From Apricaphanius iberus (taxonomy: Eukaryota > Chordata > Actinopteri > Cyprinodontiformes > Aphaniidae), in the NCBI GenBank assembly GCA_028564705.1, contig JAPXFQ010000362.1, forward strand, positions 248,001 to 312,000: a stretch of 64,000 bases of DNA. Reading direction: 5' to 3'. A program made the translations under genes and the position numbers. The notes below the pieces were generated by a model, which ran no database searches, was not told where the DNA came from, and saw nothing but the letters and a program-made list of their open reading frames with translations. Positions 11,241 to 22,420 of this stretch are shown here, one piece after another; positions within the stretch are counted from its first letter, which is position 1; the number at the start of each line of letters is the position of its first letter.

Positions 11241-12261
11241 TAATACCTGATTTCTAACTTGTGTCAGCCTTTTTGTGTGTAATTTTTGGTAATTGCAACC
11301 GTGTGTTCAAATGTACACACAAATATGGAAAAAAAAAATCAATTTACACACGCACAATTTCAAATTACACACACTTAAAACTAACTGAATTCAAAATGTT
11401 CAAATTGTTATAATAATAATAATAATGCATTTTATTTCTTAGGCGCCTTTCTGGACACTCAAGGTCGCCGTTAAATAGAGTTACAACTTGCAGGAGGTTT
11501 TGAGACTCATTTCACATCAAGGTGTGTGCACACAGATGCGTTTACATGCTGGTAGAATGCTGGGACATCAGCGTATTCTTATCGCTTTTTTTTAAAAAAC
11601 AGAATATGAAATTGCTCAATTTGAAATCCAATTTATTAGTAAATCATGGTCACGAAATTGAAACTGAGTTTTCCATTTTGAATATTCAATTATTTGCTCT
11701 GAAAACTGTGTACAAATGGGTAGTATGTGGGATTTCCAATGCAGTCCTGAATGCACCACAGGTGTGACAGACAGCGGCCGAACAACTAACACTGTGTGTG
11801 TTCATAAAACATAAGTTTGATGTTGTGATTCACTCATTTATGTTTGTGTTTGTTTAGTCCTGAGAGATTTTTTTCCTGCTTCTGTTGAAGTGCTGCGATG
11901 CAAAGTGGCATATCTTTTAGAGAGAAAATGATAAGAACGAACTGATGTTCCAACATTCTACCAGCATTTAAACGCATCATGTACCCACAAATCTGGAGAC
12001 ATGAAATGAGTCTCCAAACCGTCTGATCTGTGCGTCTGTGTTTATCAGGCGATTGGTGAATACGTATTTAACGATCGGTAAGCGAAGGAGCCGTTTTGAA
12101 TTTGTAGTTAGTTTTAAGTTGTTGTAATTTAAAATTATGAGTTTGTAAATGGAAATTGTTACACATAATTTCTTGATTTTTGGGTGTACATTTGAGCACA
12201 TGGGTGCAAATACCCAAAGTTACACACAAAAAGGCTGACACAAGTTACAAATTAGATATTA
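11241..12261. mobile_element. DNA transposon with long inverted-repeat arms (fold-back type)
   Basis: The left end reads TAATACCTGATTTCTAACTT and the complement of the right end reads TAATATCTAATTTGTAACTT. Both continue with GTGTCAGCCTTTTTGTGTGT, so the termini are a long imperfect inverted repeat. The match resumes deeper in: GAGACTCATTTCA, GATGCGTTTACATGCTGG and TAGAATGCTGGGACATCAG at 11500-11570 pair with the complement of 11940-12020. The arms are roughly 300 bp each around a central part of about 350 bp without a convincing ORF. A short LINE 3' end is inserted in the left arm only. No target duplication is clear next to the ends, so the superfamily is undecided. Confidence 0.75.
11411..11485 (-). 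mobile_element. LINE 3' tail inserted in the left arm of the fold-back element
   Basis: TAATAATAATAATGCATTTT followed by CTTAGGCGCCTTTCTGGACA and CTCAAGGTCGCCGTT is the reverse complement of the usual fish LINE tail (…GACCTTGAGTGTCCAGAAAG…AATAAAATGCATTATTATTA). It has no counterpart in the right arm at 12030-12110, which shows it was added after the arms formed. Confidence 0.55.
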
Positions 12262-14762
12262 AGCACACACAGATGTTGTGAGTCTATTTTCTCTCCATAG
12301 TTCAGAGTCTTCCCGACTTTTGATCGCTTCAATTGGAGAATTTTCCCACATTTCAAAACTTTGGTTGGAGTGGAGCTTAATTCCATTCTCCAGTGTGGTA
12401 GCAAAGCATGGATTCAGCCTCTAGAACATCTAAAACCTACTTTCCAATGGACGCAATCATGCACGTAATGTCCGCAAAGTATATTATGACTGATAGCCAC
12501 CATTAAAGTCGATGGGATCGTTTCCACCAGGCGCGAAGCAGACGCATCTCAGAATCATTCACTCGCTACGCTTCTTAAACACAGTTTAATAGCAGTTTAG
12601 ATCTGACCAGACAGGAAAATAAAACGCTCAGACGATTCAAAATGAAGGACATGCAGATATCAGAGTGCTTAACTAGGAGAAACACAAGCAAACCAAAACG
12701 TCAATACCTGCGACACCAGGGCTGAAGTCAGTCAGTCTGTAGGTCTAATTTATTGGTTTTTATCATTGACAACAAGAATCTAATCACTGAAGAGGAGAAT
12801 CACCTACTTTGTATGATACTAGTTATCATTTTTACAAGGACAACATAAAAAAGGAGAAAGCATGGCCAGAAATTTCTGCAGTTCCGGGAGTGGATAGTGA
12901 GTTTCTGCAACCTATGATACCCTTCAAGTAATACAACGTAATCCTCCTGTGATTTTGTGATTCCCGGGATCAAATAGTTGGAACGCTTTCATGAGAGATA
13001 CCCGTCTAAAATGCTCCCGATGGGAAGACCTGCTGATGATTTCGTAAATAAAATGCGTCTATTACGGTATGTGTCCATAGGAAAGCCGGGGTAAACCCCA
13101 ATGAGAAGTCGTTGTTCAGAAGCAAAAATTAGAAAACCTCATGACAAAATTCTCCGCAGAAATCCCACAGTTTGATAACTGGTGAGCATTTAAGTTCCAT
13201 GCGGAGCAGGAGGAAGTTTAGAGACAGAGAGTTCAGGCCGCAGCAGATTAACTTTTCGTGTTCCATTTGATTCTGTATATGTAGTTCTTTGTTCAGCTTG
13301 TTTGGATTTAGTATTTCTTAAAATGAATAAACAAAAAATGTTATTTTAAAAATCGATGGGTAAAAATCGATGTCCTAATCTCTTTGACAGATCACAAAAA
13401 TATTGTGAGTGCTGGTCCTGTCTAAAGAAAAAACAAGTTTCTTTAAAATCGAGAAATTTAGGTGGTTCCGTTTATTTAGTGAGTTCAGATCTTTTCATAC
13501 TGTCTCCATCATAACAACTGCATTCATAAGAGACAGGAGATTAATTTGGGCTTTACATGAAGACCTAAAGAATTTTTTCTCATGGTGAAATGAAGCCATT
13601 TCAATGGATTTAAAGAAAACAACAGTTGTAATATAATTTGGGTTATTTTAATTCAAAAAGTCCAGCGTTATACTAACAACAACTGTTTAAGCTGCTGTAG
13701 GAGGTCAGAGATCCAACTGCAGTCCAGAGGATCAGTCAGTTACGAAGAGAAGAAATCTAACGCTGAACGGATCAGTTAGTTGTTCCAGACAAGATATTTA
13801 GTTTCTGCTCTCATTGGCTGTTTTTTTTAACCTCCAGGAGAAATTCTCCCCAATTTTCCAACCTGAGATCCATCTTAATGCTGCCGGCTGCAGGGAAGAC
13901 ACTGATCACTCATAGTTAGCGGGAGGAACCACAAAACACATCCGATATTTGAGCCGTGCTTTAGCATCCTGTATATTTCAATATAACCTCGGAGGAGTCA
14001 CAAAGAGGAAAAGATTTCACGCCGTGATGGACACAAAGCTGTACTTGCTGCCATCAGAGAGCTGCAGGGAGCGTGCCCGGTCCTGCGTGAGTCTGGCGGG
14101 ACAGAAATGGTTTTCATCCCCGTGTGAAATCTCTCCTCCTGCTGCGTTTCACTCTTCAAACACAAACATCACACCAACAACAGGGGGTAAGAGGTCAGCA
14201 ACCAATTTCTGTCCCTGTCCTTTAAGAACTCACGCCTCGGCTCATCGCCTCTGCTTTCAAATAACTAACAAAGAGAATATTCTGGGATGTCTTTCCCACC
14301 ATGTCTCCACCGTCCGCCTCCCAAACAAGCACAAAGGCGCCTTGTCCTTCAGACGAAGCATCTCTGAGGGACGTTTGTTGGAGGATTTGTGACGCTGGAG
14401 TCCAAACTGGCCGTCACGACCAGAGACGTTATTCTCTCCTTCTATTAAAACTTCTCACTGCCTCCACTAACGTCAGATGGAGTTCTATCGACGTGGCCCG
14501 TGTTTGAGCTGCGCACTGGTCTGAAGGTGAGACCCAGTTTGAAGAAGTTCTAGTTTCAAAACCACAAAAACTTGATCGGTGTTTACAGGCCTCAGTTAGA
14601 GGGACACTGATCCATCAAGAGGACAGGAAACCATGTCCACACACAGTGTGAGGAATTTGGAGTACCTGGGGAGAACCGAGAAAGATCCAAGGAGGGAGTT
14701 TGAAGCCAGAAGCTTCCGGCTTCTCTACCCACAGGCCTTTAATGCTCAGATTCCACATTATC
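12262..14762. other. Unassigned non-coding DNA
   Basis: No gene or known repeat boundaries. At 13352-13373 a doubled AAAATCGATGGGTAAAAATCG suggests the worn end of a hAT element. A 147-codon + frame at 13949-14392 has no recognisable domain and an amino-acid make-up like chance translation. The 12.5-13.2 kb part has scattered text that could be an old element, but I cannot place it. Confidence 0.4.
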
Positions 14763-16323
14763 AAACCCTGAATCAGAAAAAGTAGGGGCAGTACGGAAAA
14801 CGCAAATACAGAAAAGAAAATTGTGATTTCTAAACTTACTTTGACTTATATCTCATTGCAGAAAATATGAACTCAAAATATTTCATGTTTTCTTTGGTTA
14901 ACTTAATTTCTTTTGTAAATGTTCATCGTTTCTTTCCTCTTCAGACCTGCAAGACATTCCCAAAAAGGATGGGACAGGAGCAGTTTAGGACTAATAATCA
15001 GGTAAACTGGTTAAATAATGATGTGATTTGAAGCAGGTGATGTCAACAGGTGATTGTAATAATGATTTGGTACAAAAACAGCATCCAAGAAAAGTCTAGT
15101 CCTTTAGGAGCAAACATGAGGAAACGATTGCCTGTTTTAACAACAAATACGTAAGAAAATTATGAAAATGTTTAAAAACAATGTTCCTCATAGAAAGATA
15201 GGAAGAGATTTGGATATTTTACCTTTAACAGTGCGTTACATCATTAAAAGATTCCAGGAATGTGGAGGAATTTCAGTGCGTAAAGGACAAGGGCGCCAGC
15301 CTAAGATGAACAACCGTGATCTCTGATCCCTCCCTGCATCAAGAATCATCATTCATCTATCAGCAGTATCACCACATGGGCCCAGGAATACTTTGGAAAA
15401 ACCTTTGTCCAGTACAGAATACGTTGTTACATCCACAAATACCAGTTAAAACTGGACTGGGTAAAAAGGAAGTGCTATGTTAGCTGTGGACTTCTCTGGG
15501 CTGGGAAACATCTGGGATATACAATCACTCAGTGGAAACGTGGACTGTGGTCAGATGAATCAGTATATTAGGTCTTTTTGGGGGAGAAATGGACACTGTG
15601 TGCTTTGAACTAAAGAAGAAAAGGATAATCCAGACGTTTACCAGCAACAAGTCCAAGTTTGTCATGGTATGAGGTTGTGTCAGCAGCCTTTGTAAAGGTC
15701 AGTTGACCTTATGGTATGGAACCATTATTGCTGAATAGTACATAAAGATTTTGGAGCACAATATGCCGCATTCAAGAAGACATCTTTTCCAGGGAAGCCC
15801 ATGAATATTTCAACAAGACAATGTATAACCACATTCTGCGCACATTACAAAGTCCTGGCTGTGGAGGAAGAGGGTACGGCTACTTGACTGGTCTGGCTGC
15901 AGTCCCACCTGTCTCCACTAGAGGATGTGTGGCGCTTTTTAAAGCACAAAATGTGACAATGAAAACCCAGTACTGTTGGTCATCTTAAGACTTGTTCTCA
16001 GGAAGAATGGGACAAAACGACACAAGAAACATTCATCACTCGGTGTCTTCAGTCCTTAAACGTCTTAAGCGCTGTGAAAAGGAACCGCAACATTACAAAG
16101 TGGTAAATGTATTACTGTTCCAACTTTTTTTTTTTATTTGTTGCAGGAACCAAAACTGGAATAAGTGTTTTTATTGCGGAAAAAAAAATAGAACAAAAAA
16201 TGAAATAACCTGCTGTTGTATCGTTTTCAATGGAATACTGGTCAAAAAATAGTTTAACAAATAACTGTTTTCTGTTTGATTTCAGTTTAATACAGCGTCG
16301 CAAGTTTTTCTGATTTGGGGATG
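14763..16323 (+). mobile_element. Tc1-like DNA transposon, full length but inactive
   Basis: Left terminus CCCTGAATCAGAAAAAGTAG (14766) and the complement of the right terminus CCCCAAATCAGAAAAACTTG (ending 16320) form the inverted repeats of a widespread fish Tc1 family. The length of about 1.56 kb is normal for it. The right flank has TA at 16324; on the left it has decayed to TC. Transposase pieces are visible in several frames: RFQECGGISVRKGQGRQPKM (helix-turn-helix region), WSDES (first catalytic Asp) near 15552, FQQDN (second Asp) near 15812, and a decayed version of the CSPDLSPIENVW block near 15895-15930. Many stops and frameshifts make it dead. Confidence 0.9.
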
Positions 16324-18639
16324 TATGATTTTTTTATTATAAATAAAGTGATCAGATGATTAATTCACAGATTTCCATCTTATAACTGAGACAACATGAG
16401 GCTGAGGAGCAGTTTGAGCTGAACACGCAGGCAGCAGTGAGAAGAAAGAAAAGCCAGAACATGGCGCTTATTATACGAGTAAATATTAATTTATTGTTTT
16501 TCTCGTTTCAGTGAGGGAATCATTGGTCTTTAATCTGAAAAACAAACAGACAGCGGAGCAGCTGAGGGTGACACAAACAGCGAGCCTCCATTAATCTGCA
16601 GAGTTATACAATAATGCTGCACAAGTTAAGATTGAATTCAACCGAGGGATGAATTAATCTGAACATCTCCCACTTTTACTGGATTTTCACGTCTGAATCA
16701 GTCGATTTCGAGGAGACAAAGCAGGAGAACATGTAGGATTTACTGAGGCTTGGAGGAGAGCCTCACAAACAAAGGGATGATACAAAAGTAAGAAGCATCT
16801 ACAAACCTGAGCTGAGACAGTTTATGCTGAGTCCTGAAATGCCCTGAGAAAACAAAGTGTCACAGAAAGTCCCCTCCGTCTTCCCCTCGGTTTGTGTCCC
16901 TCCTTGTTTCTGTGTCTCTGCTGGCAGCAGGACAAAAACCGCGGCTGACAGTCGATGACTCTGCACAACAATGGATTTATATTAAACTAAGACCCGAACG
17001 ACAGAGCGCCACTTTTCAAGCAAAACACATCGACCTTGAGGGCCGTTCTGCAGAAGGCTGACAAATCTATGGAATCGGAGTCGATAAGTTTGTCCCAAAT
17101 GAACAAACTGACGAAGAGCTGACCGAGACGTCTCAGATGCACACAACCCTTCTATATAATAATATATAACCCATAATATCAGAAATAAAAGTCATTCTGT
17201 GGCTCCTAATAAGACAAACATGTGAACTCAGACATGCGCTGATGTCTCGAGGAACTCTGAGCCACTGCAGGGTGCTTCGCCCCGTCTCAATAATCTGCCT
17301 CATCATGCCGAGGTAAGCGCTGATGGAGCCGACCAGGGACCTCCAGCACAGATGCTGCACCACCCAACCCGCTAAAAACAGCCAGGACACGAACAGTCAG
17401 GATGAAAGAGGACAGTCATCTGAAATGAAGAACTGTGGTCCTGATGAGGACGGGATCAGACACTCTAGATGTTCCTGGATGTCCCCACTGCCCGTCCACA
17501 TGCATCCTTGTCTTCCCTTTCAACTCCTACTCTGACATCTAAAAAGGAGAACAACAAAAATAATAGTTGAGCATAAAAGGAAAAGTGAGAAGTCAACACA
17601 CCGCCCTGTGACTGCATAGATAATTCTGGATGATCTTACTAAACGGGATGGACCTGAACCACCAGGAAAACCTCCTTACTACAACACTGTTGATGGCATG
17701 GATGAAAAACCAGAGAGAACCTGTTACTGCTAGCAGCTGCAGGCCTAAAGGCCAGCTGTAGATTTATGCTACCCAGGATGCAATGACCTCAGAAGAGCAA
17801 CTTTTACTCCTCATCAACCTGGGAAGGGTTCAAAGCAGGTATGCACCAATACTGGTACCAAGAACGGTCTAATGTCGTTGTACAAAGTTAACTGATAGCA
17901 TTAACCAGGGAGCTCCATGTTCATAAGCATTAGTGGTTAAGCCTAGTTTATACTTCTCCATCTATGTTCGAACGGATCGATGCAACGCCATTATCCATCG
18001 ACACTTGGGCTGTCCATGACCCATGCAACGACGGACGAGGTAGAGCCGATTTTTTGTAACTATCAGTCTCCGTCAACGGGGAGCATATGCCTGTGATTGG
18101 TCAGCTCAACAACAGCTGGAGATGGTTTCACTAGAACGGTGCTCTATAGTCGATGTAATTAGTGGTCGATACTCAGTGCTTTATATTGCAAGGCCAGTTT
18201 ATCTGATATGGTCTTTTGGCGATTTTAAACACACGGAGGTGTAGAGAACCACTAAACAGGCAGCATTTGTGATTTCATGCGTTTTTAAAGTATTCTGCTA
18301 GCTGCATTTGTATTAAAAAGCTTTTCAGCTCAATCAAAACTGACTTTCTGTCTGCTATTGCTCCTTAAAGGGATGGTTAACTTTAGTTTATTGTAGTTTA
18401 TTTTAGTCAATATGCTGACGCAGGCAGAATTAACTTCAAAACTTGAAACAAGGAAGCAATGACTAAAAAAGGTTTTGGTAGAAGTGAAACACTTATCTAA
18501 AGCCAAACCCTAAATACCACTTAAAGCGCCAAGCATCCAGCAATTGTTTCAATTCAGTCAAAACACTTTTCAGTCATTGCTTCAAGTATTGATCTGATCA
18601 ACCTCTTCCTAGAGCTTTTCACTTCAAAAGGAGCGAGGA
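16324..18639. other. Unassigned non-coding DNA
   Basis: Nothing recognised with confidence. A minus-strand frame at 17133-17390 (GSISAYLGMMRQIIETG region) is open for 85 codons but matches no family I know. The stretch beginning near 17938 (CCTAGTTTATACTTCTCC) and holding GATGCAACGCC and CAACGGACGG-like text resembles the end of a Harbinger-type MITE, but I could not find its partner end. Confidence 0.4.
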
Positions 18640-19880
18640 GAGTCTTAAGACTTTGGGGATCAAAAGTTATCAAAGGAATTTTGCCGAGTCAAAATAGGTG
18701 GGCGTGGCTACGACTAAATGGCTAAAATAATATATATGTATCTAAAAAAATATTTAAAAAATATCAAAGCAGATACAACACCTCTTTAGAAAGTCACAGA
18801 GGGATGAAACAGTCTGTAGTGGATGTTCACCAGGTTCTTGACGATCCTAGATGGTTGAATGATGATATAACGTAAGCCCCACCCCCTCATAACAGGAAGT
18901 GTAATATTTTACTGTGAAAGGGCCAGAATTTGCCCCTTTTAGGAATCAGCATGAAACGGTGCACAGCGACTTTAAACAAGTGGGGGTAACTCTGTGTCCA
19001 GTACTGAGGGATTTCAAAGAAGGGTGTGGCTGTTGTGGCGTCACACCATGGTCATACATTTTGCTCTAATTTCCAGAAATCTCGACTAGATTCAACAAAA
19101 TGAATATTAGTCTATTGCATGAGAGATGTGGAACCTAATATCTGGTGGGTGTGGCCCAATTACTCCACTGCACCCCCTTAAATCCTTAAAGCACCAGCCC
19201 CAAGCCAAACTTTACCAGAGCACCTTTTCATTTAGCCCACATACCTAGTGTGTATATATATGCAAATATTTGGTGGGTGGGGCCTAATTCATGCACAGCG
19301 CCCCCTAGGTGCATTAAAATAATCATCAGTAAGCATTGCAATCATATACCAATGTTATATGACTGAAGAGAGGCTGGTTTAATTTGTGTCCAGAGCTGAC
19401 AGGTTTAGAAAGATGGTGTGTCTGTAGCAGCATGGGGAATCATCATATCACACCATGCAAATACGTTTGGCTCTAATTTCCTCACGCATCATCTGGTCTG
19501 CTCCGAATTCAACAACGTTGATATTAATATGAAGCAAAACATATGTATGCTAATATTTAGTGAGCATGGCTTAATGCCTGCACAGCGCCCCCTAGAAGCA
19601 TTAAAACAATCCTCCTCAAGCAACGCTTTTTAAGTACGATTCTTAAATTCAGAACATATATAGTTTCTGAAGACTCCTCAAAAGATTTTTGAAGCCATGG
19701 TCAATTTCCCTCATGAAATCGGCCATTTAGTCTTTTCCTTTTTGAACACATTCTCAGATTTTATCATCAGGCTTGGTGGAAGTGTTACGATGGCGTTAAG
19801 GCGGTGGTGCTTGAGTGCTCACAGGCCAGAGCAGCGCTAAGCTGCGAGGGCCGTCGGCTTGCAGCTTGAATTTTGGTTTA
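18640..19880. repeat. Degenerate tandem-like repeat block
   Basis: A head module occurs twice (GTGTCCAGTACTGAG at 18998 and GTGTCCAGAGCTGACAG at 19386, each followed by CACACCATG and TGCTCTAATTTCC or GGCTCTAATTTCC). A tail module occurs three times (GGTGGGTGTGGCCC at 19144, GGTGGGTGGGGCCT at 19271, AGTGAGCATGGCTT at 19560), in two cases followed by GCACAGCGCCCCCTAG and GCATTAAAA. The block closes with GCTGCGAGGGCCGTCGGC and TTGCAGCTTGAATTTT near 19833-19876. Units are strongly diverged. This text type is dispersed in fish genomes; the class is not known to me. Confidence 0.65.
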
Positions 19881-21334
19881 TTACTGTTAAATTACTAAAC
19901 CCAGTTTGTCTCAGACCATCACTCCATTCTAAAGCTACTTTTCCAGTTTGTATTCATAGAAAATAAATAGGCATACATCAAATTTCCCATCTTGTCCCGT
20001 TTATTAAAGATCACATATGTAGCACTTAGGTTGTCACTGAGTGTTTTCTTTCCAAATAGACTCCAACCATCCCTCTACTGCAAATGTTATAAGACCAGCT
20101 TTTCATTTTATCTGGTTTATGCGTTTTAAAATATTTCAGAAGTCGAGTCAGAAGCAGAAGCAGAACTTCTCATCCGCTGCAGGAAAACTGTCAATCCGTT
20201 GATTAAACATCTTCATCTCCTCATAAACATTAATATGCAAATTAATAAAATGCATGTCTTGTCTAAAATGATGAATGGCGTCGTGATGCTGCAACTTTAT
20301 TTCCATCGTAACTTCCAATTCAGCAAGTTGCATCACTAATGTCCACATTTAATGTTCTGTTGCTGCAGCTTCGGATTCATAAAGACATTTACAGCATCAT
20401 TAATTTAATTATTTCGTAAAATCATGAATTGGACGTGACATCAGAGAAGCTCGTTAGTCACGCTGTGCAGTGACTCATGGGACGTTACCGTGCCACGGTT
20501 CGTGTCAGGATCACCGCTGCACATTTCGTCCAGCATCATCTCACACTCTGCGATCACTGAGGTCAATAAAGCAAAAACTGGTTAATCTGCAATGCCAGTT
20601 ATCGACGAATACCCACATATATGTTCACACAGATCATGTTGATCAATTGCAATATATATATATGTGCATGTTTTTTTCTTTCCGTTTTTTAATTAATTAA
20701 TTTTTATTTGTAAGTTGATTTATTTTAATGTTTGGTTGCTGCTATCTGCACCTAGGGAGCTGTACTCAAATTTCATTGTACTAATTACAATGACAATAAA
20801 AGGCTATTTATTCTATTCTGATGGTTGGAAGCCTCTACTAATCAGATTTACATTTTCATGCAGATTTATTGCTCCTTACTTTCTGTCTTTTCTCTGAAGT
20901 TATTTCTGAATCTTGTCTGATGTTTGTTTTGAAGCCTGTCTGACATCTGCTTGGATTGTTCAAAGCTGCAGCTGCCTCCAGAGACTGAGAGGTTCTGAAG
21001 ATACTGCACGTCTCAGACAGTCAGGAAACGTGGAAAGGTGACGCCAGAAATTATTACCAGGATGTCCGGGTTTAATTAAAACACAGAAAAAAAGAGAGGA
21101 TAGAAGTACGTTACTCCTTCTAAATGTATTTCTTATGTGATGTGAGATTCAGAGCAGATGCCTCAAGCAGCCCAAATAATCCACATAAACAAGGACATTT
21201 ACATGAGTAAGTTGATAATTATGATTATTATAAGAAAGTGGAAGCAGCTGTTTTTTTACAGGTTTAAGCTACATAGTTGCTATAAAAATCTTAGCTAGTA
21301 GCTACTCGGCGTCTCCTGTAAACTAGCCCCCTAC
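19881..21334. other. AT-rich non-coding DNA
   Basis: Contains AT runs (20651-20662, 20690-20708) and short chance ORFs only. The segment 20345-20430 is AT-rich with many ATTA/TAAT motifs; nothing more can be said without conservation data. Confidence 0.4.
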
Positions 21335-21790
21335 ATCGCTTAGGTGGGATTCTGACCCATTCTTCCACACAAACCTCAGAGGTTCTGGTGGTTTTCTCCA
21401 TCTGCTCTGATCTGCAGCTGGACTGAAAACATGTGACTGACTGAGCTCTTCCAGCAGCTTCACTTCTTCCTTCTGGAACCAGCTGGGATCACAGTCTTCC
21501 TGGAAAATCCTGATTTAATCTTCCTTCCTCCTTCCTTCCCATAGAGGAAGTATTCCCGTACCATGTGCTGAAAAGAATCCCACACCATGATGTTCCCACC
21601 AGCAGATTTGCTGTAGGGTTTTAGGGTTGATTTCCAGGTTTAGTCTCATCTATGCAGACCATGTCTTCCCAGTCTTTTAATAACTTGCTCAGATGTTCTG
21701 AAGCGTTTTTATTCAGCTTCCAGATGACTTTTCTTCAGCAGTGGAGAGTTGTGCAGTAAGAGTGCGATAGAAAAGTTGCATTTGAGTCTA
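21335..21790 (-). mobile_element. Tc1-like transposon remnant, antisense
   Basis: The + strand shows the reverse complement of a Tc1 transposase gene: GGTGGGATTCTGACCCATTC, ACATGTGACTGACTGA, ACACCATGATGTTCCCACC (complement of the GGGAACATCATGGTGTGG block encoding WGNIMVW-like residues), CAGACCATGTCTTCCCAGTC and CCAGATGACTTTTCTTCAGC. The order agrees with a transposase on the minus strand. Only the middle of the gene is left and both termini appear lost, so it is a dead relic. Confidence 0.7.
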
Positions 21791-22174
21791 TGAGATACTG
21801 TTTTTATGTAAAAACCTGTACCTGCTGAGGTTTCTAAAATCATATTTTGTCTATAGTGTAAAACAAGAAGGAGGAGGGAAAAAAACGAATTGCTGTTTAT
21901 TTTTCGCTGAGAAAATGTTGTAATTAATCAATGCGTGTATCTGGGTAGCAGCGGGGTTTGGGGGACAGAGGGAAGGGTGTCTTCAAGGAAAAAAGGTCGG
22001 GAAGCACTGCTCTAGACAGATAAGACTGAGGATTTTGAGAGAGCTTGTTACCTTGGTAACGAGAAACCTTTTTATAAAGCAGACAGTTAGGACTGCTATT
22101 TATTACTACTAACGGAGAGCCGCACCGTTTGGAAATAATGACAGATCTCAGCTTCTTGTGTGTGTTCAATACTT

Positions 22175-22420
22175 ATTCCATCCATCCATCCATCCGTCCG
22201 TCCGTCCGTCCATCATCAGGGTAGCCAGTCCAGGAGGGAACCCCAGACATCCTTCTCCAACATGGAGATCCTTCAGTTCAATCCACTGGATCCCAAGGCA
22301 TTCCCAGCGGCCAAACATAATCCCTCTAACAAGTTCTGGATGTTCTCCCAGTGGGACGTGGCCGTAACACCTCCAAAGGTCCTTTTCATTGACCTGAACC
22401 ACCTCAACTAAACTCCTTGG
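22175..22420 (-). mobile_element. RTE/Rex3-like retroposon 3' fragment with (GATG)n tail
   Basis: At 22178-22215 the + strand has CATC and CGTC tetranucleotides in tandem, the complement of a (GATG)n / (GACG)n tail. It is followed by text typical of this fish family: CAGTCCAGGAGGGAACCCC, GATCCCAAGGCATTCCCAG, GGATGTTCTCCCAGTGGGAC, GTGGCCGTAACACCTCC and GACCTGAACCACCTCAACT. The element therefore points to the minus strand and ends at the microsatellite. It is short and has no open frame; a Rex3-type RTE is the best reading. Confidence 0.6.

Noticed and set aside
13949..14392. 147-codon + ORF
   Set aside because: Ordinary random-like composition, no domain, no splice context; not supported as a gene.
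17133..17390. 85-codon minus-strand ORF as a possible membrane protein or exon
   Set aside because: No recognised family; the putative splice sites around it are weak and incompatible with one another.
18640..19880. Possible CRISPR-like or satellite array
   Set aside because: Units are hundreds of bases long, strongly diverged and unevenly composed; the window is vertebrate DNA.
22158..22411. Overlapping ORFs on both strands at 22.2 kb
   Set aside because: They run through a tetranucleotide repeat and the 3' end of an antisense RTE-type fragment.
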